Assembly (NCBI GenBank): GCA_963576565.1
Contig: OY755047.1
Location: 30,913,351-30,977,350 of the forward strand
DNA: 64,000 nt
Origin: Aspidapion aeneum
Taxonomy: Eukaryota; Arthropoda; Insecta; Coleoptera; Brentidae
Direction of reading: 5' to 3'
The translations under genes and the position numbers were made by a program. Positions 22,766-35,141 of this stretch are shown here, piece by piece. How positions within the stretch are numbered: the first letter of the stretch is position 1; every line of letters begins with the position of its first letter. Under the pieces are notes generated by a model. That model saw nothing but the letters and a program-made list of their open reading frames with translations, searched no databases and had not been told where the DNA came from.

Positions 22766-23757
22766 TTTAGTTTCTTTTTGGACTTAAAGTTGTTGGGTCA
22801 ATTTTTGTTTTTTGATTATTGTGTATTTTTGGCTGCTAGAACCATGTTGGGCATACCCTCAGGCACACAAAAACTAGGCTCCAAAAAAAAAATTACCTTT
22901 AAAAGTGGTAAAAAATACAGGCAATTGGAAATCTAACTCAGATTGATGATGTTTTTCAGTTTTTTGTTGGAATAAGTTCATTCACCACTGCTAAAGCTGA
23001 AAATAAATCACCTGTTGTGAACCATAGAACTGACCATTCAATTAATTTTACCTACCATGTATGTCTATGAAATAGAATGGAAATTGATGGATGGTATAAA
23101 TCCCATGAATGTTGGCCACTTTACTGGGCTCCGTGCAAGCCTATGATCGAACAATGTTTGGTCATGGAGATGTACTTTCTTTCTACAGGTAGGTGCACAT
23201 TTTTTAAGTTTTCTAAGTCATACTCCTCATTCTACCATATTGGTACAATATTGGAAGTAGAGAATAGACCCTTTCCCTTTTTATGTTTTTTTTTTTATTA
23301 TTATTTATATGTCTCATTACTTATCACTTCTGTTCATAAAAAATGGGGACATGGAGAAGATTTATTCACATTTTTGTGCAAATTTTTGTAGGCTTAACTA
23401 CTACAAAACTCACTGTATAATATGTGTTGACTACATTCAGAATACTTAACATGTATCAAAACTATTAAAAAAAATTCTGTAAGTAAATAAATAAACATTA
23501 AATAATACCTAGATTTCACATTTTAACTAATTATGAATATACATGTCCCATATTTAGTTGCTTTTTCCAGGTAAGTAAGTCTAGGTTGAGGGGGAAACAA
23601 CTTACAGGATTACTCATATAAATTAGCATGGCATTACAGCACTACATGTATTAATTTTCTGGCATTACCCCAAGATTTACATGGCATTACTGGCAATACA
23701 TTCACAAATTTTGGGTCAGTTGTTACCCCCTTGGTCTAGGTATATCTGATATTCTAG
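22766..23757. other. Unassigned; contains an exon-like segment
   Basis: A segment around 22965-23190 follows TTTTTCAG and ends at CTACAG before GTAGGTGC, so it looks spliced. Its translation contains MEIDGWYKSHECW but also an in-frame stop upstream. I cannot tie it to a gene. Confidence 0.25.
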
Positions 23758-23929
23758 CAGTGGCATATTTAGAAAAAAGCTTTTTGGGGGTGAGACAGTT
23801 TTGGGGGGCCTGATGCCCCATAATGCCATATTTTATGCTATTTTATGTTTTTATTCATGAACTGTGTGGAGAATATCTAAAAAAAATCTTAGCTTCGGGG
23901 GGGACCAGTCCCCCCTTATATATGCCAGT
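23758..23929. mobile_element. MITE with CAGTGGCATAT ends
   Basis: CAGTGGCATATTTAG at the left is mirrored by TATATATGCCAGTG at the right, where the expected CACTG is mutated. The interior, with TTTATTCATGAA and GAATATCTAAAAA, matches the inverse of 29053-29208. A truncated relative at 24888-24944 retains the CCACTG end. Confidence 0.6.
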
Positions 23930-25985
23930 GATTTATTCAACCAAGGGCTCCTGCACTCCTTAGAGATAGAAAAAAGTGTACAGTTTTATCTAACAAAACA
24001 ATACAAGGGGGTAACAGCTGACCCAAAATTTGTACATGTATTGCCAGTTTTGCCATGTAAACCTTGGGGTACTGCCAAGAAATTTGTAAATTTATTGCCA
24101 TAATGCCAAAGATTTTTTTTCTGGGTCAGCTTTACTTATTTAAACCCTTAAAATTATATTCAAAGATTTTGATTTAGATGGGATCACAAGAAAGATTTAT
24201 TTTGCCTACAAGATTTAGTTTTTTGACAATATTTAAAAGACTTTTCCAAATTAAATGAACTGATGAAGTACTTCTAGTGTTAAAATAAATACAAAATACA
24301 GAAAAAAGCTGACAAATGCCAGCCAAGACCAGTTTGGTTGGTTGTAAGTTGTCAGACTTTTTTTTACAAAACAGTATTTTTGCAGATGTCAACATACAAT
24401 AAATTATTGTATTTTGTTTTCAGAAGACTATCGCTGCTTTTGTCAAATTGATTTTATTTTGGATAGTACAGTAATCCAAGGAATTTTGGAGAATGCTTTG
24501 AAAATTAGATAACATTTCAGAATGATGAACCATGAATTTTTTTGTTATGGAAGAGGATGGCCCATCGTTATGAACTTATTTTTGGTACGTTTTTATTTAA
24601 AATTAGAAAAGGTTACAAATACAAGGTGTCCTATTTAGGATGACTTCTGGATTTATCTCAGAAACTATTACAGTCTTCTATTTAGCAAAAAAATATTTAT
24701 GACATATTCAGGCCTTTGTGAATTCATGTAAATCTGTAAATTTTGGCTTATAACCTTCAGTAAATTAGTTTGACAGAAGAACTGTCAATACATTTTTGTT
24801 TGTAAGAGAACACCAATTAATATAGTGAAGAAATTAGCTTTATATCTTAAAAACTAACAAAGATATAATAATATAAATAAGATAACATCTTAGCTTGGGG
24901 GGGGGGGGCTAGTCCCCCCTTATATATGCCACTGATTTCAACCAAGGGCTACTGCACTTATTAGAGATAGAAAAAAGTGGACAGTTTTATCTAACAAAAC
25001 AAATAATTATCAAAGAATTATAAAAAACACAAACATGGTAATCTCCAGGGGGTACATGTATTGCCAGTTTTGCCATAATGCCACAGTTTTTTTTATGGGT
25101 CAAGTCAATAGGACTTTAAACAAAACCCTTCCTTCATTAACTTGACAGTTCAACAATGAGCTTTACTTATTTAAACCCTTAAAATTATAGTAAAAGATTT
25201 TGATTTAGATGGGATCATGAGAAAGATTTATTTTGCCTACAGGATTTAGTTTCCTGATTAACAATATTTAAACGACTTTTTTGAAGTACTTCTAGTGTTA
25301 AAATAAATACAAAATACAGAAAAAAGCTGACAAATTTCATCCAACATCAGTTTGGTGGTTGTAAGTTGTCAGACTTTTTTTTACAAAATAGTATTTTTGC
25401 AGATGTCACTATATAAATTATTTTTTTTTTCAGAAGACTATCGCTGCTTTTGTCAAATTAATTCTCATTTGAATAGTACAGTAATCCAAGGAATTTTTAA
25501 GGATGCTTTGAAAATTAGGAGGAAAGGATGGCCCATCGGTATGAACTTATTTTTGGCGCTTTTTTATTTAAAATTAGAAAAAGTTACAAATACAAGATGT
25601 CCTATTAAGGATGACTTCTGGATTTATCTCAGAAACTTACGGTCTTGTCTAGCAAAAAAATATCTATGACAAAACCAGGCCTTTGTGAATTCATGTAAAT
25701 CCATTTTTGTGGCTCCCTGCTAGTAGTTGAGAGGCTTATCATCATAAAGCGTGTCTCGTGGGATAGTTGTGGAAGATTTTTTAAAACTCTAATTTGAGTG
25801 AGAGGGCCTGTGTGAGGTTATAAATAGATGGCGGCTTTTCTAATGTTTTTTTTACAAATTTTGGCTAATAACTTTCATTAAATTAGTTTGACAGAAAAAC
25901 TGTCAATACGTTTTTTGTTTGCAAGAGAACATCAATTAATATAGTGAGGAAATTAGCTTTATATCTTAAAAACTCACAAAGATAT
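23886..25985. repeat. Direct tandem duplication of a roughly 1.0-kb segment
   Basis: Landmarks recur with a near-constant offset: ATCTTAGCTT at 23887 and 24889, the AGAAGACTATCGCTGCTTTT block at 24421 and 25432, and AATTAGTTTGACAGAA in the tails. The second copy has about 110 extra bases near 25690-25860. The 105-codon frame at 25352-25669 lies in copy 2, and copy 1 has stops at the matching place, so it is not accepted as a gene. Confidence 0.85.
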
Positions 25986-28020
25986 TAATTTAAAAAAAAA
26001 ACAAAATAATAGTAACTGTTTTTTACACAAAAAAATATTTACTTTATTTAAATTAATTTAAAAGGAAGTTTAAGACTCTCAAATCGATTGGCTATGGATC
26101 ACTCGATTTTAAGTCACCGGGTATTTGCTTCAGATTTGAGCAAGAGCGCCTGCGTGAAGTCAAATTCAAAAATGCGATTTTTTCCATGTTTTTTAACAAA
26201 ATTTTTCTTTTTACTTTTGCCATTACAACTTAGAGAAAAATTGTAATGTGTTCACAGTAGAACTGCAATTTAATTGACTAGTTAACAAGCTTTATATCTC
26301 CAGAACTAAGAAAGATATTGTTATTTTTTTAAACATTAAAAACGGTATAAAAAGTTTAGATGGAGCAAGAAAGTTTTAGACTATACCCCGATCGCTGAGT
26401 GTTTGCCTCCAATTTGAGCAAAAAAGCCTGTGTGACATCATAAATCCAATATGGCGCTTTTTTCATATTTTTTCACAAACTTTGGCTTATAACTTTCGCT
26501 AAATGTTTACAGAAAAACTGTTGTTTGCCCGCAGTAAGAAAAACGATAACTGCAATGGACTGGATATATTTTTATTAAACGAAATCGCGCACAAACATAA
26601 TAATTGATACAGAATCACGAAAATTAAGGGTCCATAAGAAAATCGCGGTAATCAACTGAACAACTGAAAGTCAAAAACAAGAGCACTCACCGATATGCAG
26701 CCAGTTTCTTCACGTCTCAGGGGCCCCTGTCAGGATCAAATGATAACACCACATAGCTGAAGGGCTGAAGATACCAGTTCTATGGTTTTTAGTCCACAAA
26801 CCGAGCACTTTCAGGTATAGAAAATTGTAATAAATTGGAGAAAGTAATTAACACGCCATTTTCTCGAGGCGGTCGTGAAGGAATCTCTCTGATTCCTGTT
26901 GCGCATGTCCCAAGCGCAGAAAAATATACCTTGCTTCTAGTCCAATTGTGTGGTTTTAAATTTTTTTAAAAACCGCGAATTTTAGCGCGAGCTAACAACT
27001 GTAAATACGTTTTTTGTTCGCAAGAGAGCAATAATTAATGTAGTAAAGAACTTCGCTTTATACATTAAAAACTAACAATGATAAGATACTTTTTTTTGGC
27101 TAAAAAATGTTACTATATTTTATTATTAAAATTTTTTAAATATATTTGTTAGTTTACTACATACATATAAAGCTAATTTCTTTACTATATTCATCGTCGT
27201 TCTCTTGCAAACAGAAACCTTATTTACAGTTTTCTGTAAAACCAATTTAGCAAAAGTTATTAGGCAAAGTTTGTAAAAAAAATTGAAAATACCGCCATTT
27301 TGGATTTATGACGTCATATAGGCCTTCCTACTCAAATTTTAGGTAAACACCTGGCGAATTAACATTGATGGATCTATCACTAATCGATCAAGGGTAGTCT
27401 AAACTTTTTTGCTCAATCTTACATTTAAAATTTTCTTTTATATTAAAGAAAATATCAATATCTTTTATAGTTCTTGAGATATAAAGCTTACTAAAACGAT
27501 AGTTCAATTGCTGTGCTATTGCAAACAAATCATAACCTATACAATTTTTCTGTAAAAGTTATATGGCAAAAGTTTGTGAAAGGGATGGAAAAAATTGCAA
27601 TCTTGGATTTATGGCGTCACAAAGGCGCTCTTCCTCAAATTTGAGGCAAACACCAGGCGACTTTCCATTGAGTGATCCATCACCAATCGATTTGGGGTAG
27701 TCTAAAAACTTTCTTCCTCAATTTTCTTTTTTTGGGTATAAAAAGTTGATATTTTTTAGTAATTTTTATAAAATTAATATCGCTGTTGGTTTTTAAGATA
27801 AGAAACTCATTTCTTTACCATCTTACTTCGTGTTCTATTGCAAACAAAAAGCATAGGTATTAACAGTTTTTCTGTGAAACTAATTTATAAAATAAGTTAT
27901 AATCCAAAGTTTGTTGGATTTTGTTTCCTTGGATTTATGCCGTCACACCGGCCCTCCTACTAAAATTGGAGACAGACTAAAGCCGGTAACTTAAAATTGT
28001 GTGATTTATTTGGTTTACTC
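25700..28020. repeat. Diverged array of about 300-bp repeats that inverts near 27130
   Basis: A unit containing a CATAAATCCA..ATGGCG block, TTGGCTAATAACTTTC, ACAGAAAAACTGT and AAAACTAACAAAGATAT recurs at about 25800-26000, 26140-26340 and 26400-26530, with a partial at 26990-27090. From about 27150 to 27950 the same blocks appear on the opposite strand. A foreign stretch at about 26545-26990, with CAGGGGCCCCTG, interrupts the array. Confidence 0.75.
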
Positions 28021-28146
28021 CCCTAGATTGGTATCTATCTAGGATAATTTAAAAATATCTTCCACAATTATCTAGGGGGATACAACAGGTCACTCAACAT
28101 ACGGTGCAGCAATCACATTTCCTGACTGGAAAAATTCCCTTTTACC

Positions 28147-30743
28147 TTCCTAGCCCACGCAGCAATGGCTAGAGAAGGTATTTTTTTCAACGAATTTGTG
28201 CAACGCCGAAAATGTGTTATTTGGGTGTCTGTGTGTGTATATCTGTCCGTAACACGACAGCTGCTAAACCGCGAAACCGATTTTAATCAAATATTTAAAT
28301 AAAATAGTTTTCGACACTAATGAGCTGATTAGATTTTGGCCAAAATCCATTAATGCTTATTTAAAAAATGATAACTTTTTAACCGAGTATCGCAACAATA
28401 TGCGGTTTTCGGAATATACTAGACTACATTGTGCTCAATAATTTGTGTTATAACCAAAAACTCTGTAGGAGCTTTAGTTTATTCACAAAAAACTGTTTTT
28501 TAGGCTGATATATCATGGCTGCACTTGAAGTGTGCTAATAGACTAGCTAGGAAGGTATCAGATCCGTCATGGATCCATTAATTTTTTTGGCAAAACAAAA
28601 TCTTATTCATCATATTCAAATTTTTGAAAAAAATTGCAAATATTGGCCCTTCACATGTTGCACAATTTGGATCCAAATGTTACTAAAGTTGTTCTATTTT
28701 TCAAGACCTCTTCTGGGAAAGGAAGTTTTAAAAAAATACTGAATTATTAAAGCCCATCAAAATATATTTTTAAAAAGCTTTTTAGTTTGGTGTTAGGTAT
28801 TGTGCATTTTTCCAATGAATATAGGGTGAGGAAAAAGTACCGGGACCCCTAAATATCTTGATAACTATGAGTTATTTGAAAAAATGTTTCAAATTAAAGA
28901 GTTAAGATTGCATTTATTCTATTTAAGCGTGACATTGACGCATCTGTCAGCATTAGGGTTTTTTTTGGGGGCCAACTTAATTTTTTTTTGTAAAGGGTGA
29001 TGTTTTTAAAGGAATTTCCTATTTTTAATGTTGACAATTTTGCCACAGATAACATGGGCGCACCCAGGGGGGGGACTCGGGGCCCGGGCCCCTCCCAAGC
29101 CTTTGATTTTTAGATATTTTCCACATATTTCATGAATAAACACAAAAAAATAGTATAAAATACAATATCATGCCCCCCCTCCACGACATATTCCTGGGTG
29201 TGCAACTGCAAATAACCCCTAATATCCATATTCTGAAAGTGCCTGTAGATACCTTAACAGGCTATTTAAAAAAATATTTCTAATTAAGAATGTTGTTTTA
29301 TTTGTAACTTTCAGTAGTTTTTTAAATAACCAGATATGAAACTTTTTTGTATGTAGAGTGGACTTTCTATGCAATACATTGGATTTCAATGTTAATCCAT
29401 TTGCTTTTACATGGAAAATAAAAAAAATTTATAAACAAAATAATTAAAAAATACTGAAATTTTTTGAAAAAAAAAACTAAAAAACAATAGTTAAAAATTA
29501 TATAACGTAAAAACTGCTTGCAAGATCTATCAAAATCCTATTAAATAAGCTCCAAGATTTTTTGATTTTGAAACTTGATTAAATCATGAAAATTGTATAT
29601 GATAAATTCCTAATTAATTAAATATAACCTGTTACATGTTGGTGGAGAGTGTATAGTGTGATTTTTTATAACCAGACACCCCCTTTACTTTTTTTACCAT
29701 TGAGTATAAACCTTTTAAATAAAAAGCAGGCATTAGAGGAAATTTTTTACATTATTTTAAACCAATACTGACAATTTTTTTATTTATTTATTAAAATGTG
29801 CATTAATATCTACTTTTAAGTAATTTTTTTGTTTTCGTTTTGGTAAATTAGTTTATGAGGTATTCGTTGATAAAGATCTTTATTTTTTTTTTAATTTTAC
29901 TGGATTATTGACATTCTGAAACGACATTTTAAAATGATAATGAAACTGAAAAGTTTTATGTATTTTGCTACTACAGGGACATTAATAAAATCATACATAA
30001 ATTATTTCCATAGTGCAGTAAATAAATATTAAAATTTAAAAATTTCACAACTAAATATCTTAAATACTTATTAAACAAAACTAAAACTAAATAGTTATAT
30101 AAGAGCAGATTTCATAAAAAAATAGGGTGTACACATACATAAAATTGACATAGTTTGAACAGTACACAAGTAAAATTTGACAATTGCGGTTAAAAACAAC
30201 GGAAATTTTTTTATTTATTGACTGCTTTTTATTTGAAATTTTATTATTTAATAGTAAATAAATGGATCCATGACGGATCTGATACCTTCCTAGCTCGCAT
30301 ATTAGCACCCTTTAAGTAAAGCCATGAAAAAAGTTTTTTGTAAATATTTCAGAAACTAAAGCTCCTACAAAGTTTTTGATTATAATACAAATTTTCTAGC
30401 TTAAAGTCTCCTATATTCCGAAAATCGCATATGGATGCGATGCTAGGTTAAAAAGTTTGAGCATTTAAAAAAAAATTAATTGTCAAAAAACTGTCATTAT
30501 TAGCATTAATGGATTTTGACCAAAATCAGCTCGTTAGAGTGTCGAACACTATTTTACCTTAAAATCTTATGAAAATCGGTGCAGCAATTTAGGAGCTATC
30601 GTGCTACGGACAGACACACAGAAAGACATGACGACGATATTGTTAAGATAGGTCAAAATAGACCCAAATAACACATTTTCGACGTTATCTCATAAAACAT
30701 TTTTTCGTCGAAAATAATACCTTCTCTAGCCATTGCTGCGCGG
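28147..30743. mobile_element. Element or element pair with inverted arms of about 440-480 bp
   Basis: Arms are 28147-28583 and 30262-30743. The outer ends share GCAATGGCTAGAGAAGGTA; the inner ends share GGATCCATGACGGATCTGAT. The 1.7-kb interior has no coding frame. Partial arms also occur alone at 46612-46830 and 54770-55045, always beginning at the ATGGATCC end. So this may be two inverted copies of one roughly 480-bp repeat rather than a single transposon. Confidence 0.75.
29053..29208. mobile_element. 156-bp hAT-like MITE nested in the long inverted-arm element
   Basis: GGGCGCACCCAGG at the left is mirrored by CCTGGGTGTGCAACTG at the right. Flanks CAGATAAC and CAAATAAC resemble an 8-bp duplication with one mismatch. 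The interior, with TCATGAATAAACAC and AGATATTTTCC, is the inverse of the MITE at 23758-23929. Confidence 0.65.
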
Positions 30744-32677
30744 GCCAGGGGGTGCCAGGTTATAAAAAATCACTGTACAGGTGAATTTTATTCGATAGTT
30801 ACTTTCATGAATATTCCTACACAATAAAGTTTAAATGGGCAAAGTTGGAAGATTTCTTCTAAATTTTTAGAAATAATATATCTAATAATATACTGTCATA
30901 ATTTCTTTTTAAAATTTAACACATTATTTCTCCATTATGAGCCCATACACTTCATACAAAGTGTTTCAACTAAAAGGTACGCCAGGCCCAGGCGAACCGG
31001 GCCTCTGCACGGGCGGCAAGTTGAGGGGGCGGCACATTGAGGCAGCGGCAAATCGGCTGTATAATTTATAAAAATAAAAAGAAGTAAATCTGCTATATAG
31101 AAATCAATTAAACTAAACCCCTTCATACACCATAAAAAATTTTGATTTACACATAAGGGTAATGTGTAACACAAAGAACTACCTTAAGCACTCACCTATG
31201 GATGACTTTTTTTTGTCCAAAATTTTTTTAAGGGCGCCCTTTTTAGCCTTTTACCCCTCAGCTCACGCCACGCCGCTGTGGAAATGGTTTACCTTATCGC
31301 TTTTAATTTTTGTTACGAAAGGGCGGCATTTTACCTTTTTGCCCGGGACGGCATTACTGCGAGCGCGGCCCTGCCCCTATATTTTGAATCGGGAAAGTGA
31401 TACCTCATTTTGAAGGTCTCTACAACTGTGTCAGAACCGTGTAAAAATTTAAATATCTATTTATTTGTATTTGCAATATTTATCTCTATGTTTACGATGG
31501 AGCGATAATAAAAGAAAAATACAACAATAAGAAATCCCTTCGATAAAAAATAAGTCGACGTGTATCGGAATTTTTTAATTTTATCTCAGAAATGTACATA
31601 AAAATATTTTTTTTTTATCGCATTATAGTAACTTTGGAGGCAAATGTCTCAAAAACTAGTTAGATTTTTAAAATACACGGTTGCAAAGACATTGAAGAGA
31701 CCTTCAAAACAAGGTATCACTCAACCCACTTTCCCTATCCAAAATATAGGGGTTAATTTTATCCCTCAAAGGGGAGCTCTGTTACCTTTTCGTTGAAACA
31801 CCATATATAATTGTTTCAAATAACTATAATCAAAAAGAAAAGAAGCATCTAAAAATGTTAAAAATAATGTCAAAGTTTTGACACGGGATTAACATATTTA
31901 GGTATTGTTCTACAACTTTACCCCTTACACTTTAAGTGTAATCAATATTCATGAAGATAGGTATTAAGTAAAATACTAGTAATCACCCTGTACATTACTT
32001 AGTATTAAAGACAATTTTTTATACTTATTGTTATCATTTGTTTTAGAACTTTATCAGCTTCTTTTAAAGCCAAAGGAATAATCCTGCTGTACTGTCAATT
32101 GAATAAGTGGCACAATTAGAGTAGGCTAACTGCAGATAGAAGTCTACATAATTTTTACCTTTTGGAAAATGGAAAAGTCCCTAAAGGTGGTGTGAAAGTT
32201 AATACTATATGAATTTGTAGAACACATATTAATTAGGGACTTGCAATAGTGCCAGGCACTATTATGACAGTATCGCATTATAAGAACAGCTGCCTTCTTT
32301 CAAAATAAGGCCTTTGTGTATTATAAGAGCCGGAATGAATAGTGTCGGCATTATTAATGAAAAATAAACGACTGGATTAATAAATTGGACTTTCGTATGT
32401 CAATTTTGAAAGATCATCTGTCAGTTTTCAGTGGAAAACTGTCAGAATAGTGCCCGTCACTATTATTGCCTGGCCTTATTGCAATAAGTCCCTTGTGTTG
32501 TATTTGTTATGTAGCTGGGTTCAGAAAAATTTTGTTTTAGAACTTTATTATAAACCTTATAATATAAACTTTTTATATACATAATTATTGAATGCCAATA
32601 TTTTAAGATTTGAAGAGAAGAATGATCCCTTAAATATACCACCAAAGGGAAGATGGGGGGGATAAGAACACAAACAT
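30744..32677. other. Intergenic; holds an inverted repeat at 31372-31755
   Basis: No gene is supported. CCCCTATATTTTGAATCGGGAAAG (read in part) at 31373 is mirrored at 31730-31755, with GAAGGTCTCTACAACTGTGT against its inverse near 31675-31710. The GC-rich blocks near 30980-31040 and 31330-31380 look like transposon ends, but I could not pair them. Confidence 0.45.
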
Positions 32678-33802
32678 CCCAGCAAACATGAATTACAAAA
32701 AAAGTACTTTTCAAGTACTGGCTTTCACTGCTGCCCATAACGGCAAAGTACTTAATTCGTATTGATTTGGAACAACGGCCTGCATCAGGCCAGCATGTAT
32801 ATATTTTAGTACAAAAAACACTGTACTTTTAAAGTATTTTTTTAAACTTCTTTGTACACAAAAGCATGTACTTTTCAAGCAATGTATTTTCTTCGTATTT
32901 TTAGTAAATACAAAAAAACTGATTTTTTTTACACTTTTTAAAAAAGCCTGTACTTTTAAAGCATTGTATTTTATTAATTTTTTTAGTAGTACAAAGAAAC
33001 TACTTTTATTGTAAATATTGTAAGGACATTACGTCACACACGTCTCATATTTAAAAAATGAAATATTAATTAATCATTATATAAGGATCTTTAATATTTT
33101 CCTTTTCATTTCAGATGAGAATATTTCCAAAGATTATGGAACATTCCACATCAATTTAAAAATAAATAAAATCATTCACATTCTTAAGCTTGACATTCCT
33201 TAGTTTACCAGTAAAATGTTTAGGGTCACTGCATCACGAAGACGTAGTGTCTTCTTAGCCAGGCTTCCAGGATGCAGTGACCCTAAAAATGTTGACTAGT
33301 GTTTGTCATCTAGTGGCAACGACGGCAAACATCAACTTGTCAGTTTTTTTGTAAATATTTTATTTTCACAGTAAAATATTTAATATTTTTGTCCTAAAAT
33401 AAAGTGCTTTAAAAGCAACTGTTTAAAAATACTTTTAAAATGTTTTTTTCACTGTTATATTAATTTTGCAGTAAAACTTTTAAGAATAAATTAAATGTAC
33501 TTTAAGGGTACCTTCTTCAAAATGTTATTAAAATGTTTTTTTTGAGTATTTTATTTCCACAGTAAAATATTTAATTGTTTTGTACTAAAATAAAGTGCTT
33601 TCAAAGCAACTGCGTAAATATACTTTTAAAGTGTTTTTGGCCATTATTTCGCTGTATTAAAAATAAAGTACTAAAATGTTGCGTTTTTTGTACTTTTAAA
33701 TAATATGCAAATTAGACAATACAAAAATAATGCATATCGTTGCCGATGCCAGCAGTTAAAGTACAATATTAGTAAAGTACCAGCAGGTCAATGTTTGCTG
33801 GG
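32678..33802. mobile_element. Non-autonomous transposon with CCCAGCAAACAT ends
   Basis: CCCAGCAAACATG at 32678 is mirrored by ATGTTTGCTGGG ending at 33802; with flanking AT the inverted match reaches 14 bp. The 1.1-kb interior is rich in AAGTACTTTT-type motifs and has no coding frame. A 65-bp micro-element is nested inside it. Confidence 0.8.
33221..33285. mobile_element. 65-bp palindromic micro-MITE, second copy, with 8-bp duplication
   Basis: It begins TAGGGTCACTGCATC and ends with the exact complement. AAAATGTT flanks it on both sides (33213-33220 and 33286-33293). The interior runs in the opposite sense to the copy at 2210-2265. Confidence 0.8.
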
Positions 33803-33845
33803 ATGGTTCTGTATGTACAACTCAGTAATTTGTTCAAGGTATGTA

Positions 33846-34010
33846 CAGTTCTGTTCATAAAAATGTGACACCCTAAATTATTCAATTTTTAGTTATTTAG
33901 AGAAAACAATGTTGTGTCCTGAAATGGTGGTTAATCCACCAAAAATTTGGGTGATACTGAAAAATGCAAATACATCTTTGCGATGACATCGTTTTTTATG
34001 AACAGAAGTG
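33846..34010. mobile_element. 165-bp Tc1/mariner-type MITE
   Basis: Ends CAGTTCTGTTCATAAAAA and TTTTTTATGAACAGAAGTG are inverted copies flanked by TA on both sides (33844-33845 and 34011-34012). Confidence 0.8.
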
Positions 34011-34718
34011 TATGTATGTACCAGACTTTAAGTTACACTTGGTAGGTTACTGATTTGTTCTTATCTAATATGTATGAAAAATTGTGACAATTAGCGGATG
34101 GAAAAAGTTAAATAAATGTTATTTAAGTGGCAACCATTAATTTTGTGCTTAAAGCCAAAGATTTTATGATATCAACATGAAAAATCGTTTATCCTACAAA
34201 TTAGATGCTTTAATTGCTGTGTAAGATTAAAAATATAACAGAATTAGTAACCGGCTATTTTTTTTCTGTGGTTTAAAAAATGTGTTTGAAAGTGAATTAC
34301 TACGTTTTTGCGCGCCTAAAATTTTCTTAGGTTTACCAAGAGTTTGTAGAATCGTAGATTTCTCTAGGAGAAGTAGATCCATAATCAAAGATTATAGATT
34401 ATAATATACCATAATGAAAGGATTGAAGGGAAAGTCCGAAATGCTTCACAATTTTTTTATTTCTTGAAACACACTACGCGTTTTGATATATAAATATCAT
34501 CAAGTGTGATCTGTAAGTAAAATAAAAAAGTATCTTCGTTAATAAAACAGAAAAGTAACAAAACTTCCAGAGAGAAAATAAAAGTCCTTCTTTTAAGGCC
34601 TAAATCAAGGATACAAATCAAAAAATAAAAACTACCAAACATCTTAACCTTAAAAATTTAAAAATAAACAACAATATTAAAAACAAAATAGATAAAATAA
34701 ATAAAAAAATTGATTGTA
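34011..34718. other. AT-rich spacer with shared repeat scraps
   Basis: About 34230-34300 (TTAGTAACCGGCTATTTTTT onward) matches 63360-63420. A block at 34476-34510 (ACGCGTTTTGATATATAAAT followed by ATCATCAAGTGTG) resembles, in inverse, GATGAAGACGAAAATATACG at 53400. No gene seen. Confidence 0.45.
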
Positions 34719-34919
34719 CAGTCGGGGGCTTTTTAAATTGCCGCCCTCGAAAATAAAAAATATTCCTATTTGAAATTCGAAAAATTAGTTTGAACCAAAA
34801 CAAAAAAATTGTGAAACTTACCTCTGTCTGTACACACATATTTAAAAAAAAATTAATTTCTTTAAATGATTAATTTTGACAGAAAAAAATACAACGGCAA
34901 TTTAAAAAGTCCCCGACTG
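34719..34919. mobile_element. 201-bp TA-flanked MITE (CAGTCGGGG ends)
   Basis: CAGTCGGGGGCTTTTTAAAT at the left is mirrored by ATTTAAAAAGTCCCCGACTG at the right, with TA on both sides. The ends and TA target fit a Tc1/mariner-mobilised element. Confidence 0.85.
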
Positions 34920-35141
34920 TACAACTAACAACATCTCACAAAAGTTTAAAATATTACAATAGTTAAAAAGATTAAAAGGTTATATTAAATACAACAGGTT
35001 AAAAATCAATAAAATATAAACTCAACACATACGAAGTCTTTAAACTGAACTGGGGTAATAGAAAACATGATTAAATGTCTGTGTTTTATTACCCATTTTT
35101 TTGTACTTTTTTCTAAATAAAAACTTGATGATCAAGAAAAC

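Noticed and set aside
22965..25669. Spliced-looking segments with MEIDGWYKSHECW and EDYRCFCQIN, first thought to be MBT-like exons
   Set aside because: In-frame stops, the second lies in a duplicated repeat, and the MBT resemblance is limited to a few residues.
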